A model generated the notes under the pieces. It worked only from the letters and a program-made list of their open reading frames with translations, was not told where the DNA came from and ran no database searches. A DNA stretch of 47,769 bases from Enterococcus crotali (GTDB lineage Bacteria; Bacillota; Bacilli; Lactobacillales; Enterococcaceae), in the NCBI RefSeq assembly GCF_000633635.1, contig NZ_AYPQ01000011.1:1-47769 (forward strand), read 5' to 3'. A program made the translations under genes and the position numbers. This document shows, piece after piece, positions 43,155 to 47,769 of this stretch. Position 1 is the stretch's first letter; each line of letters begins with the position of its first letter.

Positions 43155-43975
43155 ACGATTTAGACGTAACGAATAAAATAACGAAAAAAGATTTAAATCG
43201 CGTATTTTGGCGGATGCAGCTATTAAATGTAACGAATAACTTTCAGTCAATGCAGGCGATTGGTTTTTTATCTAGCTTTACACCTGTTTTAGAACGGCTA
43301 TATGCTGATGAGCCAGATGAGCTGAAGAAAAAAGCGATGAAACGACATCTTGAATTTTTTAATAGTCATGTGAATGCGGATGCATTGATTTTAGGAGTGG
43401 CAGCAGCAGTTGAAGAAACCACGACAGAAGACGAAAAAGAAACTGTTACAGCGATAAAAACAGGTTTAATGGGACCACTAGCCGGAATTGGCGATAGTAT
43501 TTTGAAATTCACCTGGCTACCGATTTGTGGAAGTATCGGTGCCTCTTTAGCCTTAAATGGTAGTCTACTAGGTCCCGTCTTGATGTTTTTACTTTATAAT
43601 GTTGTGAATGTTGGCTCTAAATATTATGGTATTCATTTAGGCTATTCTAAAGGGATGGAAATGATTAATGGCGCTGGCGGGAATGTCCTACAACGTCTAT
43701 CAAACATGGCTAATGTAGTAGGTTTAATGGTTATCGGCGCATTGATTGCTTCGGTAGTGAAAGTAAATATTGTTGCAGAAATTTCAGCTGGGGAAAATGT
43801 CATTAAATTCCAGGAAATGTTTGATAAAGTTATGCCGGGATTATTTAGCTTATTAGTCATTATCGTCGTTTATAAAATTTTGAAGAAAACCAATGGAAAG
43901 CACGCACCGCTGTTGATTTTAGGGATTATGGTTATTTCTATTCTCTTGACGATGGTTGGCGTATTGGGCAAATGA
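43151..43975 (+). CDS. PTS mannose-family EIID component
   Basis: 274 residues. Typical EIID start KKDLNRVFWRMQLLNVTNNF, then FFNSHVNADALILGVAAAVE, GLMGPLAGIGDSILKFTWLP and a membrane C-terminus. It completes the membrane sugar transporter with EIIC; EIID subunits of this family are also docking sites for class IIa bacteriocins. It ends 1 bp before the phosphatase start. Confidence 0.88.
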   Translation: MNDLDVTNKITKKDLNRVFWRMQLLNVTNNFQSMQAIGFLSSFTPVLERLYADEPDELKKKAMKRHLEFFNSHVNADALILGVAAAVEETTTEDEKETVTAIKTGLMGPLAGIGDSILKFTWLPICGSIGASLALNGSLLGPVLMFLLYNVVNVGSKYYGIHLGYSKGMEMINGAGGNVLQRLSNMANVVGLMVIGALIASVVKVNIVAEISAGENVIKFQEMFDKVMPGLFSLLVIIVVYKILKKTNGKHAPLLILGIMVISILLTMVGVLGK

Positions 43976-43976
43976 T

Positions 43977-45020
43977 ATGACAGCAGAATATACAGTAACG
44001 CAATCAGAAGAGAATCTTTTTATCATTGAAAAACCAGCTTTTTTAAGTGGTGAAATAGAGGTATACTTAAAGAAAACACCGACAGATAATCAGCCAAAAT
44101 TTTTATTGAAGACTGCTGAAAATCCTATTGAAGTGAATGTCGGCGAAATTGACTTTCGTCCGTACTTTTTATTGAAAGGTGAGAATACTGAGAAAATAGT
44201 TGCGCAAAGAACACTTCCAGTTGACGGAATGAATAACTTTAGAGATATGGGCGGCTACGAAACAGATAGTGGTAAAACAGTAAAATGGGGCATGTTGTAT
44301 CGCTCAGACCATATTCATAACGCAAAGGAAAGTGGTATCCGCTACCTACAGAAATTAAATATCAAAACGATTATCGATTATCGTAGCGATGAAGAAATTG
44401 AAAAATACCCGAATAAAAAAATTACAGATGAGGTCAACACGTTTCAGCTTGATCCCAATGCACATGCGGCCGAGTTGTCGGCGCAGTTTACATCATCGAA
44501 AGATAATGAAGACAGCAGTTTAATTAATAAAATTATCGAACAAAAAGAAAATGGTCAATTAGTTAGCCGCTATGACATCGTGATGGAGCAATATAAAAAC
44601 TTTGTCAATAAAGAAAAATCGAAAGAAGCCTTCAGTAGTTTGTTAAAAATAACTGCTGATCCGAAAACGCCGGCGATGGTGCAGCATTGCCGTGGTGGAA
44701 AAGATCGGACTGGTTTTGGCGCGATGCTGGTTTTAGGCGTTCTCGGTGTTGCTAAAGAAGATTTAATCGCTGATTATATGCTGACGTATACGAATCGTGT
44801 CGAGCGAAATCAGGTGAAGATGACGGCTTATAAAAAGCTAACTAGTGATCCAGATGTTTTAAATTATTTATATTCCTTGATTGAAACAAGAGCAGAGTTT
44901 ATCGAAGAGTCTATTAATGAAATTGAAAAAAGCTACGGAACGATTAGAGACTATGCTGTAGCAGAACTGGGTTTAACGAATGAAATGATTGAATCGATGA
45001 AAGATCAATATTTGGAGTAA
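43977..45020 (+). CDS. Tyrosine/lipid-type phosphatase (PF13350-like) in a PTS operon
   Basis: 347 residues from ATG 43977, one base after the EIID stop (TTG 43956 in frame is inside EIID). An N-terminal beta-rich domain (about 1-85) is followed by a phosphatase of the LipA/Y_phosphatase3 type. It has DGMNNFRDMGGYETDSGKTV, YRSDHIHNAKESGIRYLQKL and the P-loop VQHCRGGKDRTG, with the catalytic Cys and Arg in the C-x5-R motif (about 232-238). The Lys-Asp in GGKDR resembles phosphoinositide/lipid and dual-specificity enzymes. No signal peptide, so it is cytosolic. Its place after EIID suggests it acts on the phosphorylated sugar product of the PTS rather than on protein; that is inference. Confidence 0.8.
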   Translation: MTAEYTVTQSEENLFIIEKPAFLSGEIEVYLKKTPTDNQPKFLLKTAENPIEVNVGEIDFRPYFLLKGENTEKIVAQRTLPVDGMNNFRDMGGYETDSGKTVKWGMLYRSDHIHNAKESGIRYLQKLNIKTIIDYRSDEEIEKYPNKKITDEVNTFQLDPNAHAAELSAQFTSSKDNEDSSLINKIIEQKENGQLVSRYDIVMEQYKNFVNKEKSKEAFSSLLKITADPKTPAMVQHCRGGKDRTGFGAMLVLGVLGVAKEDLIADYMLTYTNRVERNQVKMTAYKKLTSDPDVLNYLYSLIETRAEFIEESINEIEKSYGTIRDYAVAELGLTNEMIESMKDQYLE

Positions 45021-45051
45021 GCATAAAAAACGAATGTACGGAGGGGCAGAG

Positions 45052-46995
45052 ATGAAGTCGGGACTATCAAAGACCATGGAATTTCTAGAGAACAAAGCTA
45101 GGTTTAAAGCACTCTTTTTGCTCCTGCTTCGTTCGGAAGATTATGTTAAAAGCGACAGCTTAGCAGATGAGCTTGGGGTGACGTCACGAACGGTCAAGAC
45201 AGATATTCAATCATTAAAAGACGAACTAGCACAAATTGACATCACAGTTATCTCTAAAAGATCTAAAGGGTATAAGCTAAAAATTACCGATAAAGAGTAT
45301 GAAAACAGCATTAAGGAGTTTTATCAAATTTATCAATCCACTACGATTGATAGTGAATTTGATACGAGAGTTCAATATATTTTAAGACGTTTGTTGATTG
45401 CTAAAGAGCCAGTCAAAATGGAAGCTCTTCAAAAAGAGCTAAACAGCAATACCAGCAATTCGTTAAGTAAAGAGCTTCAGCGAGTGAAAGAACTGCTGAC
45501 AGATTATGACTTGACGTTGATGGTTCGACCTCATTATGGGATGCTGATTCAAGGCGCTGCGTTTAAAAAAGTGATGCTGACTATTCGAGTGTATAAGCAT
45601 TTCAACAAAGTTGCAAATCCAGATTTTGGGATACCGGAATACAATGAGTTGTTTTTTTGTCATCAGCAGGAAAAAGAAAAAATCAGGAAAGTATTTTATC
45701 GAACCATGATTAAATCTAGAGTAGTTTTTTCTGACATCAACGCGGAGCGTTTTTTTGTCTATCTGATTTATTTTAGAAACAACAATGCTGAGCTGGAGAG
45801 TAGCGACTTGGGTTTTCCAGAGCTGGATTTTGAGTATAGGGATACCGAAGAATATGCGTTAGTCGTTGAGATTATCCAAAAATTAAGAAATCAATTTTCA
45901 GATTTTAAATTTTCCGAAAAAATCATTCAGTTTTTGACGTATCTAGCAATTATCAGTACCGATCTTTATCGTTTTAAAGATTGCACCAAAGAAAATTACG
46001 GTAGTCTTTTGGAATTAGCGGAAGAAACGAGGAATTTTTTATTAAAAAATCTTTCGCAGTATCTACAAATCGATATTTTTGACGATTATACTTGCATTAA
46101 AGACTTACTGAAAATCATGCTGCCAATCAGCTTGAAAATTAAGTTAAAAGTCTCTGACAGTATCGATCTAGGCTATGAAAATATCCGAGATTATGAAAAC
46201 GAGCCTGTATTAGAGCATTATATGCTGAAATTGTGTGATGAATTTTATTTAAAATACGGCTATAAGTTTTCTGTTAGAGAACAGCATATTCTGTTTAGTA
46301 CCTTTTTAGGCACACTTAATCGGATTATTTTGGAGCATCGTAAGCTTAAACTGGCGATTATCGCTATAGATGGTCGACTTGGGACGCAGCAATTGAAGTT
46401 TAATCTGCAGCATCACTTTTCCGCATACATTGAGAAAATTGAAACACGGGTTCTCTACGAATTGGATTTTTTGAATGAACAAACCTACGATTATTATTTA
46501 TGCTCAAATTATGGGAAAAATATGAATATCAACTATGCACCAATTTATTTTGCCGAAGAGGACATGACTGAATTTGAATATGTAGATTCTTTTCGCCATA
46601 TTTTTTTAGATGCTTTTGACTACGATAAAGTCATGCCGAGTATTGCTTTTATTGAAATGGATCAAAAGTATAAGTTTAAGCATTTTCCGATTGAGGAGTA
46701 TTTTCAAGAAGGAAGCACCTATGAACACATCAAGCTAAAAGGACACACGCAAATTCATATTTACTTCGATCTTTCTGCTAAGACAGAAAGCTTCCAGCTT
46801 TTTTCTTTTCCTAAAACAGAAGACCAATCGCTGGGTGGGAAAGAATACTATCTATTGTTACACTTAGCGATAGAAGAGGATAAACAAAAGCTGCGAATGT
46901 TTTTAAATATCATTAATAGCTTAGCGGAAGATCGCGAAAAGCTCATCCGCTTCTGTCATGAAAAAACAGACAGCTATACTAATTTTTTCTTATAG
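45052..46995 (+). CDS. PRD-type transcriptional regulator (BglG/MtlR/Mga-like) of the PTS operon
   Basis: 647 residues from ATG 45052, 6 bp after GGAGGGG; an in-frame ATG 45034 lacks a site. It has an N-terminal HTH (LADELGVTSRTVKTDIQSLK, about 38-57), a second winged helix (about 105-165; VKMEALQKELNSNTSNSLSK), helical PRD-like domains (about 190-430) and an EIIB-like part (about 430-510; LKLAIIAIDGRLGTQQLKFN). The last 140 residues are less clear. His residues in the PRD region are sparse, so PTS phosphorylation control may be altered. As the last gene of the operon it probably activates the PTS promoter in response to substrate. Confidence 0.75.
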   Translation: MKSGLSKTMEFLENKARFKALFLLLLRSEDYVKSDSLADELGVTSRTVKTDIQSLKDELAQIDITVISKRSKGYKLKITDKEYENSIKEFYQIYQSTTIDSEFDTRVQYILRRLLIAKEPVKMEALQKELNSNTSNSLSKELQRVKELLTDYDLTLMVRPHYGMLIQGAAFKKVMLTIRVYKHFNKVANPDFGIPEYNELFFCHQQEKEKIRKVFYRTMIKSRVVFSDINAERFFVYLIYFRNNNAELESSDLGFPELDFEYRDTEEYALVVEIIQKLRNQFSDFKFSEKIIQFLTYLAIISTDLYRFKDCTKENYGSLLELAEETRNFLLKNLSQYLQIDIFDDYTCIKDLLKIMLPISLKIKLKVSDSIDLGYENIRDYENEPVLEHYMLKLCDEFYLKYGYKFSVREQHILFSTFLGTLNRIILEHRKLKLAIIAIDGRLGTQQLKFNLQHHFSAYIEKIETRVLYELDFLNEQTYDYYLCSNYGKNMNINYAPIYFAEEDMTEFEYVDSFRHIFLDAFDYDKVMPSIAFIEMDQKYKFKHFPIEEYFQEGSTYEHIKLKGHTQIHIYFDLSAKTESFQLFSFPKTEDQSLGGKEYYLLLHLAIEEDKQKLRMFLNIINSLAEDREKLIRFCHEKTDSYTNFFL

Positions 46996-47004
46996 CATCC
47001 ACAG

Positions 47005-47052
47005 AGAACAGCGATATAAAATCATCGGTTGATTTTATATTGCTGTTCTTTA
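47005..47052 (+). terminator. Terminator of the PTS operon
   Basis: A long stem, AGAACAGCGATATAAAATCA (47005-47024) against 47030-47049 with one mismatch, 5-base loop, then TTTAGG. Confidence 0.7.
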
Positions 47053-47172
47053 GGTATCGTTATATCACTGGGAGTGATGTGAGACGAGACCGCAATTTAA
47101 GCTAAACGCTGAAGCTATTTTGTACAATGAAGCCACATTAGGATTCCGAGAAGTCTGTTACCGTCTGTATTT

Positions 47173-47769
47173 TTACAACGTTTTTTGTAGCTGCTCAGGT
47201 AACCCTCTATCAACGTAGATAATACCACCTACGATACCGGCTGCTAATGCACTTACTAAGAAAGCACAGGTATTTCCAACTTCTTCGATAGTAACACCGG
47301 CTTTATCTGGCGTGCGGCCTTCAGATAATTTGATTAGCTGACCGTGATCTTTTACAGCCGCCTCTAAAGAAGCTTTTGTGATTCCTATCATGTTGTAGTT
47401 AGGAATGGCTCTTTCTGAGCCTAGATAAGTTATCTTAACGATTTCAGAACCAGGATTTAAGAATGGTGTGGTGAGCGACTGATGTCGATGACATTGCCAT
47501 CTAACTCTTCTTTATTGGCAAAGGCAATCGCATGGAAAACGCCATCGATTTTATCAAACTTTTTGTGAATTGTCTGAAAGGCTTGAGCGATAGAGTCATC
47601 AGAAGCAACATCACATTCAACTAATAAACATGTTGGTTCAGCCGATTTTAAGGCTTGTTTTTTCATACGATCATTTTGGTAAGTATAAATGATTTTAGCA
47701 CCTTTTTCCTTGATTATCATACCTAGACCATCACCAAAAAAATATTTAATTTCCAGATTAAATATTTTT
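47173..47769 (-). pseudogene. fabI: Enoyl-ACP reductase FabI paralogue, degraded
   Basis: Minus strand. The first piece (47720 to 47457) reads MIIKEKGAKIIYTYQNDRMK, VECDVASDDSIAQAFQTIHK and IAFANKEELDGNVIDISR, a clear FabI N-terminal Rossmann half. After a frame change and missing residues it continues VKITYLGSERAIPNYN, then GITKASLEAAVK and VTIEEVGNTCAFLVSALAAG to the end at 47173. The catalytic region Y-x6-K is damaged (the first Tyr region is deleted), a segment of about 40 residues between ASLEAAVK and RTPDKAG is missing, and the glycine-rich NAD-binding start near the window edge is not intact. This is a decayed extra copy, not a working enzyme. Confidence 0.75.

Noticed and set aside
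1-47769. tRNA, rRNA, riboswitch or CRISPR features
   Set aside because: None seen on reading both strands; no T-box, cloverleaf or long regular repeats stood out, though a covariance-model scan was not possible.

Overview
The window is low-GC Firmicute DNA and almost certainly comes from an Enterococcus. The signs are a complete WxL surface-protein cluster, LXG/type VII secretion (T7SS) toxin cassettes, strong GGAGG ribosome sites with frequent TTG/GTG starts, a mannose-family PTS operon with a CcpA cre box, and a malonate decarboxylase operon. I would not name a species.

Layout. (1) 1-5650: end of an LXG-type T7SS toxin with a candidate immunity gene, an aldo/keto reductase fragment, a dispersed repeat, and a J-domain-like membrane protein with three related extracytoplasmic repeats. 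(2) 5649-10100: a tyrosine recombinase beside a 3.47-kb segment bounded by 26-bp inverted repeats. The segment holds two convergent genes, a P-loop ATPase and an ATP-grasp ligase. Each repeat contains the leader and Shine-Dalgarno of the gene it abuts, and the only good promoter lies just outside the left repeat. This looks like a DNA-inversion switch that would express one gene or the other, and it is the most interesting object in the window. (3) 10248-13900: T7SS cassette remnants and a TslA-like lipase effector with small helical partners. (4) 13917-17037: a decayed LytTR-type gene, an AT-rich gap, a phage-type integrase flanked by paired GCCGTCAA repeats, and a winged-helix regulator.

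(5) 17338-30111: a WxL operon. It encodes a giant adhesin with a WxL domain, an LPXTG protein, two small WxL proteins, an internal hairpin, a DUF916/DUF3324 WxL-binding protein, a membrane protein, two signal peptidase I paralogues (one lacking the catalytic Lys), a YfhO-family protein and two lipoproteins. (6) 30422-32996: small membrane proteins, remnants and an M42 aminopeptidase. (7) 33099-41249: a LysR regulator divergent from a malonate decarboxylase operon in the order H-A-C-D/E-G-(acyltransferase 3)-B. (8) 41490-46995: mannose-type PTS EIIA-B-C-D, a tyrosine phosphatase and a PRD-type regulator behind a promoter overlapped by cre. (9) The right edge holds a degraded fabI copy on the minus strand.

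Quality warning. At least six genes (LXG toxin, J-domain protein, 10903/10968, 31047/31103, mdcA, mdcD/E) are broken by what looks like loss of one base from a homopolymer run. The simplest explanation is homopolymer under-calling in the assembly, so these genes may be intact in the organism. The aldo/keto reductase, LytTR and fabI fragments look truly decayed.
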